Shown here: positions 7,732-17,106 of the stretch, piece after piece | Position numbering within the stretch: position 1 is the stretch's first letter | Layout of the letters: each line of letters begins with the position of its first letter | DNA from: Cellvibrionales bacterium UBA1854 | Lineage (GTDB): Bacteria; Pseudomonadota; Gammaproteobacteria; Pseudomonadales; Porticoccaceae | NCBI GenBank assembly: GCA_002338445.1 | Contig: DDII01000026.1 | Span: 1-43,097, forward strand | Direction of reading: 5' to 3' | Length of the DNA: 43,097 nt | Position numbers and translations under genes: made by a program | Notes under the pieces: generated by a model | What the model saw: only the letters and a program-made list of their open reading frames with translations | What the model was told of the DNA's origin: nothing | Databases searched by the model: none

Positions 7732-9105
7732 GTGAAATTAGAGCAACATATTTCAAAAGTGATTGCCATTCTAGGGACGGGAATCACCGGGATATCTGTG
7801 GCTAAGTTTTTGCAAACCAGAAACCTCGACTTTATCTTTGTTAATACATATCCAAAAAAGAGCTCTTCCTCACCCGATCGCGTGACAGAACTGTTCCCGA
7901 CCCATGATATTTTTTATGGGCCATTTGATGACCATTTTTTTCAAAAAATTCACACTATCGTGGTTAGTCCTGGCGTTCCCCGTGATATTCCTTTGCTCCT
8001 TTCTGCACGCGAACACTTTGTCAAAATAATAGGCGATTTAGAGTTATTTTTTAAAGCGGTTAGTTCACCGATAGTAACAATTACGGGTGCTAATGGGAAA
8101 AGCACAGTTACTAAGCTGGTAGGTGCGATGGCCGAGAACGCCAATATTAAGGTGGGGATTGGTGGCAATATTGGAACGCCAATGCTGGATCTCGTGGGTA
8201 AAAAATTCAAGTTATATGTATTGGAATTATCAAGTTTTCAGCTTGAGCTTTTTGAGGGGACGGGTGAACATATCTGTGGATTTCTTAATATCTCTCCAGA
8301 TCATCTTGATAGACATGGAAGTATGGAGAATTACCTAGCGGCTAAGCAACATATTTTTCTGGGCGCTAAGCAAGCGGTGGTAAACAGAGATGATCCATTA
8401 ACCTTTCCTCAAGGTCTCACTTATTGCGATCTTGTCACCTTTGGCATAGATGAGCCTCAGGCAACAGATTTTGGTGTTATTTCGCATGATGACATTCGTT
8501 GGTTAGCGCTGGGTAAGCAACGTTTACTGCCTGTTTGTGATTTGTCGTTAAAGGGAACCCATAATATTTCCAATGCTTTGGCTGCTTTGGCTCTTGGTAA
8601 ATGTGCTGGACTACCCATGGAATCAATGTTGAACACATTGCGTCACTTTAGGGGACTTCCTCACCGTTGCGAGGAAATTGCCTGCATTAATAATATTTTG
8701 TATATCGATGACTCTAAGGCGACAAATATAGGAGCGGCATGTGCAGCGATCAAGGGATTCTCTCAATTACAAAAACCCAATATTTTACTTATAGCAGGCG
8801 GCCGTACGAAAAATATTGATTTTTCTAGCTTGATAGAAATGGTGAGTACGACGGTAAAACATTGTTTTTTGCTGGGAGAAATTGCAGATGAACTACACAA
8901 TCTTTTAGTTGGTGTTATACCTGTGAGCCGGCACAGTAGTATCGAGGCATGCGTTGTAGAGGCCTCAAAAATTGGATGTGCGGGGGACGTAGTATTACTA
9001 TCCCCAGCTTGCGCTAGTTTTGACATGTTCGAAAATTATATTGAAAGAGGGCTCCATTTTCAGGCGGCAGTCAATAGTTTGAGCGAAAATGGGCGGGCTT
9101 TCTGA
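7732..9105 (+). CDS. murD: UDP-MurNAc-L-alanine:D-glutamate ligase MurD
   Basis: MurD adds D-Glu to UDP-MurNAc-L-Ala. The 457-residue product has the N-terminal Rossmann-like motif ILGTGITGIS, the ATP loop ITGANGKSTV near residues 119-128, LELSSFQLE in the central domain, and NISPDHLDRHG. The start is GTG at 7732, chosen because a strong CTGGAG (7718-7723) sits 8 bases upstream. The stop overlaps the ftsW start (TGATG). Relatives are often 438-450 residues, so the length is normal. Confidence 0.96.
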   Translation: MKLEQHISKVIAILGTGITGISVAKFLQTRNLDFIFVNTYPKKSSSSPDRVTELFPTHDIFYGPFDDHFFQKIHTIVVSPGVPRDIPLLLSAREHFVKIIGDLELFFKAVSSPIVTITGANGKSTVTKLVGAMAENANIKVGIGGNIGTPMLDLVGKKFKLYVLELSSFQLELFEGTGEHICGFLNISPDHLDRHGSMENYLAAKQHIFLGAKQAVVNRDDPLTFPQGLTYCDLVTFGIDEPQATDFGVISHDDIRWLALGKQRLLPVCDLSLKGTHNISNALAALALGKCAGLPMESMLNTLRHFRGLPHRCEEIACINNILYIDDSKATNIGAACAAIKGFSQLQKPNILLIAGGRTKNIDFSSLIEMVSTTVKHCFLLGEIADELHNLLVGVIPVSRHSSIEACVVEASKIGCAGDVVLLSPACASFDMFENYIERGLHFQAAVNSLSENGRAF

Positions 9106-10283
9106 TGAGAAAAAATATTTTCAAACATAAATTCGATTCGAAATCACAAGAATGGTACGTTGACCCATTTTTATTTATTCCGTTGATTACCTTAATCTCT
9201 CTGGGCTTTGTGATGGTGGCATCTGCCTCTTTCAGTTTCGCAGAACATCGGTTTGGCAACGTTTTTTTCTTTGCAGGACGCCATGCAATCTATATTTTAT
9301 TAGCAACACTTGTGGCGGTTACCGCATACAAGGTTAGGCCTAAGCGATTGAGGTCGCTTGGTAGATTATGGATGTTTTTTTCTATTCTAATGCTCGTAGC
9401 GGTGTTAATTCCGGGGATTGGCAAGGAGCTAAACGGTAGTAAGCGTTGGCTTTCTCTAGCCGGGTTTACTTTTCAGGTGGCGGAGTTCGCAAAAATTTCT
9501 GTGATCGTGTTTCTTGCAGACTACTTAGCGCGGCATAGACAAGTTTTTGCCAAGGAACTCAGTAAATTAGCTTTCATCGTCGGATTGATGTCATTGGTAG
9601 CAGTATTACTCATTTCCCAACCAGATTATGGCTCAGTTGTGGTAATTGGTGGTATCTTCATGGCACTTTTATTTATTGGTAATGTGCGACTGCGTGATTA
9701 CCTAATCCTCATTTTACTTGCCGGCTTTGGACTTTGGTGGTCAGCTGGAGCAGCTCCATATCGTTTGGCTCGTCTAACCTCTTTTTTAGATCCTTGGGCT
9801 GATCAATTTGCAGCTGGATATCAGTTAACACAATCCTTAATTGCTTTCGGCAGAGGTGAGTGGTGGGGTCTTGGACTCGGTCAATCTGTTCAGAAGATGC
9901 GTTATTTGCCAGAGGCCCATACCGATTTCGTTTTCGCAATTTTTGCAGAGGAATTTGGTTTTTTTGGAGTGCTCGTTTTACTTACCATTTTTATGATTTT
10001 AATTGGAAGGATCTTTCAACTAAGTTTTCACGCTGTTAACGCTGGTGATTGGTATGCAAGTTATTTCCTCGTGGGTGTTGGTTTGTTCATTGGCGGTCAG
10101 ACTTTTATAAATCTTGGTGTAAATGCGGGGTTACTTCCAACAAAAGGCCTCACTCTTCCCTTTATAAGTTACGGTGGCACCAGCCTAATATGTTGCTGTT
10201 TACTCATGGGTATGGCGATGCGAATAAGTAATGACCTTAAAATTGCATCAAATGTAAGTGTGAGGAGAAACAGAAATGCATGA
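9105..10283 (+). CDS. ftsW: Septal peptidoglycan glycosyltransferase FtsW (SEDS)
   Basis: FtsW is the SEDS-family glycosyltransferase that polymerises lipid II at the septum together with FtsI. The 392-residue protein has about ten membrane helices. It carries the motif GSKRWLSLAGFTFQ near residues 110-123 and the C-terminal signature LPTKGLTLPFISYGG near 345-359. The ATG overlaps the murD stop by one base, and the end overlaps murG by 8 bases. Position between murD and murG is canonical for FtsW and argues against RodA. Confidence 0.96.
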   Translation: MRKNIFKHKFDSKSQEWYVDPFLFIPLITLISLGFVMVASASFSFAEHRFGNVFFFAGRHAIYILLATLVAVTAYKVRPKRLRSLGRLWMFFSILMLVAVLIPGIGKELNGSKRWLSLAGFTFQVAEFAKISVIVFLADYLARHRQVFAKELSKLAFIVGLMSLVAVLLISQPDYGSVVVIGGIFMALLFIGNVRLRDYLILILLAGFGLWWSAGAAPYRLARLTSFLDPWADQFAAGYQLTQSLIAFGRGEWWGLGLGQSVQKMRYLPEAHTDFVFAIFAEEFGFFGVLVLLTIFMILIGRIFQLSFHAVNAGDWYASYFLVGVGLFIGGQTFINLGVNAGLLPTKGLTLPFISYGGTSLICCCLLMGMAMRISNDLKIASNVSVRRNRNA

Positions 10284-11358
10284 CATTGTAAAGCCTCGGA
10301 TTTTGATTATGGCTGGTGGAACTGGTGGACATGTGTTTCCAGGGCTGGCAGTTGCTTTACAACTCAGAGAATTTGGTGTCGCAGTTTCTTGGCTGGGAAC
10401 CAAGAACGGCATTGAGTCTGAAATAATACCTACCCACGACATTCCCATTGAATTATTGAACATCGAGGGTATACGAGGACGGGGTTTAGCAGCACTAATT
10501 AAGGCGCCTTTATTATTGTCGCAATCAATAAGGCAGGCCATGAAAATTATTGACGAGATTAAGCCTGCCGCAGTTCTTGGTATGGGAGGATTTGGATCCG
10601 GCCCTGGCGCCCTAGCTGCTTGGTTGAGAGACATACCGATTATAATTCATGAACAAAATGCCATTGCCGGAACCACAAATCGAATTATTAGTTTCTTTGC
10701 GAAATCAATTCTGGAGGGATTCCCAGGGACCATAAAAGGAGCTTATTGGTCTGGAAATCCAGTACGAAAGGAAATCTTAGGAATCAAGGCACCAAAGTTT
10801 CGTTTGGAGGGACGTACAGGGGGAGTCAACCTTCTTGTGTTGGGAGGAAGCAGGGGCGCAAAAACAATAAATGAATTGGTTCCTAAGGCATTGGCGCTTA
10901 TGCCAGAAAATAATCGTCCAAAGGTCATGCATCAGGCTGGTAAACAACATGTGGGATTAACACGAGCGGTGTATGCTGCATTGAATGTTGAGTGTACTGT
11001 GGTTCCATTTATTAATTCTATGAATGAGGCTTATGAGTGGGCCGATTTTGTTATATGCCGTGCTGGAGCATTGACTGTCGCTGAATTAAGCAATGTCGGA
11101 TTAGCAGCAATTTTTATTCCTTTCCCGTTTGCCATCGATGACCATCAAACTGCAAATGCTAAATGGATTGAATCTATGAAGGGGGCAGTGGTTTGTCAAC
11201 AGTCTGATTTATCACAAGATAAATTACGAGATTTGATAGAAGAATTTGTTGAAAGTTCCGATAAACGGTTGAGCATGGCATTAGCAGCGAGGAGTGCTGC
11301 GAAGACACGAGCAACAGAGGAGATTTGTAAAGTTTGTTTGGGTTATTTAAATGTCTGA
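10276..11358 (+). CDS. murG: Lipid II synthase MurG
   Basis: MurG transfers GlcNAc from UDP-GlcNAc to lipid I on the cytoplasmic face of the membrane, making lipid II. The 360-residue GT28 protein has the N-terminal glycine-rich GGTGGHVFPG near residues 14-23, GMGGFGSGP near 97-105, and VLGGSRGA near 190. The C-terminal nucleotide site includes CRAGALTVAEL and the segment PFPFAIDDHQTANA. It overlaps both ftsW and murC by 8 bases. Confidence 0.97.
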   Translation: MHDIVKPRILIMAGGTGGHVFPGLAVALQLREFGVAVSWLGTKNGIESEIIPTHDIPIELLNIEGIRGRGLAALIKAPLLLSQSIRQAMKIIDEIKPAAVLGMGGFGSGPGALAAWLRDIPIIIHEQNAIAGTTNRIISFFAKSILEGFPGTIKGAYWSGNPVRKEILGIKAPKFRLEGRTGGVNLLVLGGSRGAKTINELVPKALALMPENNRPKVMHQAGKQHVGLTRAVYAALNVECTVVPFINSMNEAYEWADFVICRAGALTVAELSNVGLAAIFIPFPFAIDDHQTANAKWIESMKGAVVCQQSDLSQDKLRDLIEEFVESSDKRLSMALAARSAAKTRATEEICKVCLGYLNV

Positions 11359-12775
11359 TCATAATATTTTATTACCGCCTGAGATGCGGAGAATTAAAAA
11401 AATCCATTTTGTGGGTATTGGCGGTAGTGGCATGTGTGGCATAGCCGAAGTTTTGTGTAACCTTGGCTATTGTATTTCGGGCTCAGATATTGCTTACAAC
11501 CCAAATATTGCTAGGCTGGAGGAAAACGGTATAGAGGTTACCGTGGGACACGACGCTAGTAATGTTGATGAATCTGATGTGGTTGTGAGGTCATCAGCGG
11601 TAGATACGGACAATGTGGAAATTAAACGAGCCCAAGCAAGAGGAGTACCCGTTGTTCGCCGAGCGGAAATGCTGGCCGAGTTGATGCGCTACAGGCATGG
11701 CATAGCAGTAGCTGGAACTCATGGAAAAACTACAACTACGAGCCTTTTGGCCGCAATTTTTGCGGCGGACCAGAGAGATCCCACATTTGTTGTTGGTGGT
11801 CGTGTGAATAGTATTGGGAAAAACGCCACGCTTGGCACCAGCAAATATCTCATAGCAGAAGCTGATGAAAGTGATGCTTCTTTTTTACATTTGCAGCCTT
11901 TGGTAGCGATTATCACTAATATTGAATTAGATCATATGATGACATATGACTATGATTTTGAAAAGCTTAAGCAAACATTCCTCGAATTTCTGCACAATTT
12001 GCCTTTTTATGGTCTAGCGGTTTTGTGTGTAGACGACCCAGTAATTCGCGATATTTTAGTCAATGTGGCTCGTCCAATGCTCACCTACGGATTTTCGAGG
12101 ACGGCTGGATATCAGATTAGAGATTTGGTGATGTCTGGGGAACAATCTAATTTCGTTGTTGATCGGCCAGATAAAAGATCATCATTGTCAATCAAGTTGA
12201 ACATGCCAGGTCGTCATAATGTACTTAATGCCACTGCTGCAATTGCCGTGGCAAGTGATGAGGGTATAAGTGATGCAGCCATAATAGAAGGACTGAAGAA
12301 ATTTGATGGAGTGGGCAGGCGTTTTGAAATTCTTGGGAATTATCCAGTTGCGTCTGGTTCGGCGATGTTAGTAGACGACTACGGGCATCATCCCACTGAG
12401 GTAGATGCAACCATTCAAACTGTGAGAGACAGCTGGCCTGGAAAACGTCTCATAATGGTTTTTCAACCTCACCGGTACAGCAGGACGCATGATTTTTATG
12501 ATGAGTTTGTGAAGGTATTATCGAGAGTGGATGAACTTCTTCTCTTGGATGTTTACGCGGCTGGCGAGGAACCTATTTTTGATGTATGTAGCAAGAAGTT
12601 AGCAGCTAGTATCAGGAATTTTGGAAAAGTTGCACCAATTTATGTTGAAAACTTCTACTGTGTTCCGAAGATACTAGATGAATTGGTAAATTCTAATGAC
12701 ATGGTGCTCACTCAGGGCGCAGGAAGTGTGAGTCATTTAGTATCAATTTTACAGCGTAAGTGTGAGGATTTATGA
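11351..12775 (+). CDS. murC: UDP-MurNAc:L-alanine ligase MurC
   Basis: MurC starts the stem peptide by ligating L-Ala to UDP-MurNAc. The 474-residue protein has GIGGSGMCGIAEVL near residues 23-36, the ATP loop VAGTHGKTTTTSL near 119-131, EADESDASF near 174-182, and the C-terminal VDDYGHHPTEV. It overlaps murG by 8 bases and ddlB by 4. Length is close to E. coli MurC (491). Confidence 0.97.
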   Translation: MSDHNILLPPEMRRIKKIHFVGIGGSGMCGIAEVLCNLGYCISGSDIAYNPNIARLEENGIEVTVGHDASNVDESDVVVRSSAVDTDNVEIKRAQARGVPVVRRAEMLAELMRYRHGIAVAGTHGKTTTTSLLAAIFAADQRDPTFVVGGRVNSIGKNATLGTSKYLIAEADESDASFLHLQPLVAIITNIELDHMMTYDYDFEKLKQTFLEFLHNLPFYGLAVLCVDDPVIRDILVNVARPMLTYGFSRTAGYQIRDLVMSGEQSNFVVDRPDKRSSLSIKLNMPGRHNVLNATAAIAVASDEGISDAAIIEGLKKFDGVGRRFEILGNYPVASGSAMLVDDYGHHPTEVDATIQTVRDSWPGKRLIMVFQPHRYSRTHDFYDEFVKVLSRVDELLLLDVYAAGEEPIFDVCSKKLAASIRNFGKVAPIYVENFYCVPKILDELVNSNDMVLTQGAGSVSHLVSILQRKCEDL

Positions 12776-13701
12776 CGACTGCTAATGCACAGTTTGGCCG
12801 AGTTGCTGTACTTTGCGGCGGTAAGTCTTCGGAGAGAGAAATTTCAATTGAAAGCGGTGGAGCAGTTTATGATGCACTCACAAGATTATCTATTGACTCG
12901 CAGTTAATAGATGTCGGCGATAATTTTTTGGATGTCGTTTTTGAAAAGACATTTGATCGTGTATTTATTGCAATGCATGGGTCAGACGGAGAGGATGGAT
13001 CACTACAGGGTGCTTTGAAATTATTGAAAATACCTTTTACTGGCAGTAAGGTCTTAGCTTCTGCGCTTGCAATGGATAAAGCAAGGAGCAAGCAGGTTTG
13101 GCGTAGTCATGGTTTGGCTACTCCAGATTTCATTGAAATCCACTTAGAATCTCGAAAAAAACAAAAATGGAGCAAAATTCTTTCTCATCTCGGTGGAGGT
13201 GTCATTGTTAAGCCTTGTCGAGAGGGCTCAAGCATAGGAATTAGTAGCGTTGACACTGCGGAGGCACTAGAGCAGGCCAGCTCTTGGGCTTTCGATTTTG
13301 ATGACAGAGTCATTATTGAAAAGAAATTGACCGGACAAGAATATACCGTAGGAATTATTGCTGATCAGGCATTGCCGTCCATATGTATTAAAACAGACAC
13401 TGGTTTCTACGATTTCCAATCAAAATATAGGTCAACCACTACTCGCTACCTTTGTCCAAGTGGCTTGTCAAAAAGTCGAGAGCTCGCTTTACAGTCTTTT
13501 TGTTACGACGCTTATACCGCACTTGGGTGCACTGGATGGGGACGAGTCGACGTCATTACCGACGATAAAGGGCTTTTTCACCTTTTAGAGGTTAATACTG
13601 TACCTGGTTTGACTAAGAGTAGTCTCGTTCCAAAAGCGGCAGAAGCTGCTGGAATAAAATTTGATGATGCTGTGTACCGAATATTGGAGACATCATTATG
13701 A
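12772..13701 (+). CDS. ddlB: D-alanine:D-alanine ligase
   Basis: This ATP-grasp ligase makes the D-Ala-D-Ala dipeptide used by MurF. The 309-residue product has AVLCGGKSSEREIS near residues 11-24, HGSDGEDGSLQGAL near 69-82, LAMDKARSKQVW near 98-109, the Mg-binding EVNTVPGLTKSS near the C-terminus, and KPCREGSSIG in the central domain. It is labelled ddlB from its position between murC and ftsQ. Overlaps of 4 bases on each side imply coupling. Confidence 0.96.
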   Translation: MTTANAQFGRVAVLCGGKSSEREISIESGGAVYDALTRLSIDSQLIDVGDNFLDVVFEKTFDRVFIAMHGSDGEDGSLQGALKLLKIPFTGSKVLASALAMDKARSKQVWRSHGLATPDFIEIHLESRKKQKWSKILSHLGGGVIVKPCREGSSIGISSVDTAEALEQASSWAFDFDDRVIIEKKLTGQEYTVGIIADQALPSICIKTDTGFYDFQSKYRSTTTRYLCPSGLSKSRELALQSFCYDAYTALGCTGWGRVDVITDDKGLFHLLEVNTVPGLTKSSLVPKAAEAAGIKFDDAVYRILETSL

Positions 13702-14507
13702 TGAAAAACCTAAAGAGGTATAATAATCACCGGAAACCGTCCCTCAACAAAAAAAATTTATGGTCCCTGATCAGCAATTATTTATTGCTAACTTTTGTTT
13801 TCATACTTTTGGTATTTTTTATTGGTGCTTCTACATACCCTTACCTGAATCAAAGAATAACGGAAGTATCGATTATCGGCGATTTGAATCATCTAGGAAA
13901 AGCTTACCTGACTGAAATGCTTAAACACAAAGTCAAAGGTGGATACATCTCTGCGGATCTTCATCGATTAAAGGAAGCGCTACAGACAGACCCTTGGATT
14001 GAAAAAGTTAAGATCAGAAGAGTTTGGCCGTCTAGCTTGGAGATAACGATTATTGAGGAGACCCCTATTGCTCGTTGGGGTGGTGAAGGATTTTTAAATT
14101 CTAGGGGAAAGGAGCTGATCATATCTGATAAAACTAAATTATTAGATCTGCCTTTGTTAAAAACTAATTTTTTGACGGCAGAGAAAATGATGCATCAGTA
14201 TCAGATTTTTAGTGAGCAACTTTTCTTTAGTGGATTGAAGATTGAAGAACTAGAATATGATCGAGCTGGCTCGTGGCGCATTTCAACTACTGATTCCATT
14301 CAAATTTTTATGGGCCGAGACGGCTTTCCAGGAAAATTTCAAAGGTTTAATCAGGCGTGGCTCTCAGAGCTTCGAGAGCGTCGCACTGATATAGACCATG
14401 TAGATTTACGTTATTCAAACGGATTAGCTGTTGCCTGGCGAAAGAATCGGCTGTCGAATTTTGAGATTGATGAATACAAACGATTTTTTGTAATTTCATT
14501 CGGCTAA
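13698..14507 (+). CDS. ftsQ: Cell division protein FtsQ
   Basis: FtsQ is a bitopic divisome protein that recruits FtsL/FtsB and links early and late division proteins. The 269-residue product has a basic cytoplasmic N-terminus, one membrane helix at about residues 28-50, then a periplasmic POTRA domain (from ITEVSIIGDLNHLGKAYL) and the FtsQ beta domain, including DPWIEKVKIRRVWPSSLEI. It starts ATGATG, and the first ATG overlaps the ddlB stop. It ends 22 bases before ftsA. Confidence 0.95.
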   Translation: MMKNLKRYNNHRKPSLNKKNLWSLISNYLLLTFVFILLVFFIGASTYPYLNQRITEVSIIGDLNHLGKAYLTEMLKHKVKGGYISADLHRLKEALQTDPWIEKVKIRRVWPSSLEITIIEETPIARWGGEGFLNSRGKELIISDKTKLLDLPLLKTNFLTAEKMMHQYQIFSEQLFFSGLKIEELEYDRAGSWRISTTDSIQIFMGRDGFPGKFQRFNQAWLSELRERRTDIDHVDLRYSNGLAVAWRKNRLSNFEIDEYKRFFVISFG

Positions 14508-14529
14508 TGACCATCATCGGAGATATTTC

Positions 14530-15765
14530 ATGACGGATTCAAATTTAGAAAATATGGTAGTCGGGTTGGATATCGGTACGTCTAAGGTCGTTGCTATTGT
14601 TGGCGTGATAGCAGCGAACGGTGATTTAGAAATCATAGGCACTGGAATGCATGTTTCTACGGGATTGAAAAAAGGCGTCGTAGTGAATATTGAATCGACG
14701 GTTGATTCTATTCAAAGAGCCATTGAGGAAGCTGAATTAATGGCAGGTTGTGCAATCCATTCAGTTTATGTTGGAATCGCCGGTAATCACATAAAAAGTC
14801 TCAATTCACATGGAATTGTTGCAATTAGAGATCGAGAGGTCCAGTACCTCGACATTGATCGGGTAATTGATGCAGCAAAAGCTGTTGCCATTCCAGCAGA
14901 TCAAGAGATTCTTCATGTACTGCCTCAGGAATATATCATTGATAATCAAGAAGGAGTGCGGCAGCCCAAGGGGATGTCAGGGGTTAGACTTGAGGCTAAA
15001 GTGCATCTCGTATCGAGTGCGGTTAATGCGGGACACAATATAAAAAAATGTGTCCGTCGGTGCAGTTTAGACGTCGACGATCTTATCTTAGAACAATTGG
15101 CGTCAAGTTATGCGGTCCTCACTGAGGATGAGAAACATCTCGGTGTTGCACTGGTGGATATTGGAGGTGGTACTTCGGACATCGTGGTCTTTACAGAGGG
15201 GGCTATAAGACACACAGGTGTTATTCCGATTGCGGGAGATCAGGTTACAAATGATATTGCCATGGCTCTACGCACGCCTACTGCACATGCAGAGGAGTTG
15301 AAAGTTAAGTATGCATGTGCTTTGGCAAAATTGGCACGACCGGAGGAAACAGTGCAAGTGCCTAGTGTTGGAGATCGTGCCCCCAGAGAAATGTCACGGC
15401 AGCTTTTGGCGGAAGTAGTAGAACCGCGATATGAGGAATTATTCACCCTAGTTTTAGAGGATTTGAGGCGCAGTGGCTTCGAACATCTTTTAGCCGCCGG
15501 TATTGTGCTGACCGGCGGCACCTCTAAGATGGAAGGCGTCACCGAATTAGCGGAAGAAATCTTTCACATGCCGGTTCGTGTTGGAGCGCCGGTAAATGTC
15601 TCAGGATTGGCCGATATTGTAAAAAATCCGGTCTATTCAACCGGGGTAGGTCTATTGCATTACGCGAAGTTGGAGTATGAACAGCGAAAAGATATCGAGA
15701 CAAGTGAGAGTTCTGCGAGTAGTTTTTTTAGTAGTGTTAAAAGTTGGTTTCAGGGAGATATTTAG
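14530..15765 (+). CDS. ftsA: Cell division protein FtsA
   Basis: FtsA is the actin-like ATPase that tethers FtsZ filaments to the inner membrane. The 411-residue protein has the phosphate-1 motif VGLDIGTSKVVAIVG near residues 12-26, the phosphate-2 motif VDIGGGTSDI near 213-222, and the adenosine motif GIVLTGGTSKMEG near 327-339. The C-terminal helix, ending SSVKSWFQGDI, is the amphipathic membrane-targeting sequence. Length and order (ftsQ, ftsA, ftsZ) match E. coli. Confidence 0.97.
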   Translation: MTDSNLENMVVGLDIGTSKVVAIVGVIAANGDLEIIGTGMHVSTGLKKGVVVNIESTVDSIQRAIEEAELMAGCAIHSVYVGIAGNHIKSLNSHGIVAIRDREVQYLDIDRVIDAAKAVAIPADQEILHVLPQEYIIDNQEGVRQPKGMSGVRLEAKVHLVSSAVNAGHNIKKCVRRCSLDVDDLILEQLASSYAVLTEDEKHLGVALVDIGGGTSDIVVFTEGAIRHTGVIPIAGDQVTNDIAMALRTPTAHAEELKVKYACALAKLARPEETVQVPSVGDRAPREMSRQLLAEVVEPRYEELFTLVLEDLRRSGFEHLLAAGIVLTGGTSKMEGVTELAEEIFHMPVRVGAPVNVSGLADIVKNPVYSTGVGLLHYAKLEYEQRKDIETSESSASSFFSSVKSWFQGDI

Positions 15766-15824
15766 TTTTGTGTTAGGTGCCGAAGTTATTCGTTCAGTTG
15801 ACGTTTTACAGAAGGAGATGATGT

Positions 15825-16991
15825 ATGTTTGAACTTGTTGATAGTATACCAAAAAATGCTGAAATAAAGGTCGTGGGCGTCGGTGGCGGTGGCGGAAATG
15901 CTGTGCGACATATGATGCAAAGTGATATCGATGGTGTCGATTTTATCTGCGCAAACACTGATGCACAGTCCTTAAGTGGGTTGGAAAATGCAACTATTTT
16001 GCAGTTGGGTCAAACACTCACTAAAGGCTTAGGCGCCGGTGCCAACCCTGAGATTGGACGACAAGCGGCCTTAGAGGACAAAGAACGTATTTCTCAGGCG
16101 CTCGAGGGAGCGGATATGGTTTTTATCACCGCAGGGATGGGTGGCGGAACTGGGACAGGGGGTGCTCCGGTTATCGCAGAAGTCGCTAAACAGTTGGGTA
16201 TTTTGACTGTGGGAGTAGTGACGCGACCCTTTTCATTCGAGGGCAAAAAACGTATGGCCGTAGCTGATGAGGGGATTGCCACTCTGAAAGAAGTTGTGGA
16301 CTCTTTGATCATAGTTCCAAACGAGAAGCTGCTTCAGGTGCTTGGACATGATATGACGGTCATTAATGCGTTTAAACAAGCAAATGATGTGTTGTTTGGA
16401 GCAGTTCAAGGTATCACTGATTTAATTCTTTTAGATGGATTGATAAATGTGGACTTTGCTGATGTCAGAACGATTATGGCCGAAATGGGGATGGCTATGA
16501 TGGGAACTGGTGAAGCAAGCGGTAATGATCGCGCCATGGAAGCTGCTGAGGGTGCAATTCGTTGTCCATTATTGGAAGATATTAACCTTGAGGGTGCTAA
16601 GGGAATCCTGGTGAATATAACTAGTGGGCTCGATTTGACTTTGGGAGAGTTCGAAGAAGTAGGAAAAATTATCCGAGAATTTTCCGATGAGAATGCAACG
16701 ATTATCGTGGGAAGTGTATTTGATACTGAAATGGTTGACAAACTAAGAGTAACTGTTGTGGCGACTGGATTACAGACGGCAAGCGTAAAATCTGGTCCGA
16801 GAAGTGTTATTGACAATACAGTTCGAAAGAGTGGGAAAACACCTGATTATTCTCGATTGGATCAGCCTGCGATTACCCGACGAGGCAAATCAGCAGAGAA
16901 TAGCGCGGCAGCGCAACGCTTGGACATGCAAGTTGATTCAGACTTAGATTTTTTGGATGTCCCGGCATTTCTAAGAAAACAAGCAGATTAG
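15825..16991 (+). CDS. ftsZ: Cell division GTPase FtsZ
   Basis: FtsZ is the tubulin-like GTPase that forms the Z ring. The 388-residue protein has VGVGGGGGNAV near residues 17-27, the tubulin signature GGGTGTGGAP near 105-114, and the T7-loop region near 205-215. A variable linker leads to the conserved C-terminal peptide LDVPAFLRKQAD, which binds FtsA and ZipA. The ATG at 15825 has a strong AAGGAG (15812-15817). The 59-base gap after ftsA is the widest in the cluster, so ftsZ may have extra promoters upstream in ftsQA, as in E. coli (inference). Confidence 0.98.
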   Translation: MFELVDSIPKNAEIKVVGVGGGGGNAVRHMMQSDIDGVDFICANTDAQSLSGLENATILQLGQTLTKGLGAGANPEIGRQAALEDKERISQALEGADMVFITAGMGGGTGTGGAPVIAEVAKQLGILTVGVVTRPFSFEGKKRMAVADEGIATLKEVVDSLIIVPNEKLLQVLGHDMTVINAFKQANDVLFGAVQGITDLILLDGLINVDFADVRTIMAEMGMAMMGTGEASGNDRAMEAAEGAIRCPLLEDINLEGAKGILVNITSGLDLTLGEFEEVGKIIREFSDENATIIVGSVFDTEMVDKLRVTVVATGLQTASVKSGPRSVIDNTVRKSGKTPDYSRLDQPAITRRGKSAENSAAAQRLDMQVDSDLDFLDVPAFLRKQAD

Positions 16992-17046
16992 TCATAAGTT
17001 TTTTTTGTCCAAAATGTTTTATGATTTTCTCTGCAAATGAAACTCC

Positions 17047-17075
17047 TTGGCGGTCAAGATTATGTCTGCTATGCT
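17047..17075 (+). promoter_or_regulatory. Likely lpxC promoter with extended -10
   Basis: TTGGCG (17047-17052) and TATGCT (17070-17075) have exactly 17 bases between them. TG occupies the extended -10 position (17067-17068). Transcription would start near 17082, 25 bases before the lpxC ATG. A separate lpxC promoter between ftsZ and lpxC is also known in E. coli. Confidence 0.6.
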
Positions 17076-17106
17076 CTTTATTCAGTAAAGGTATGAAGTA
17101 GGAAAA

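Noticed and set aside
15240..15542. A 100-codon minus-strand ORF inside ftsA, with similar ones inside ftsZ, secA and groEL
   Set aside because: They lie opposite conserved coding sequence, are Ser/Pro-rich as shadow frames often are, and lack ribosome binding sites.
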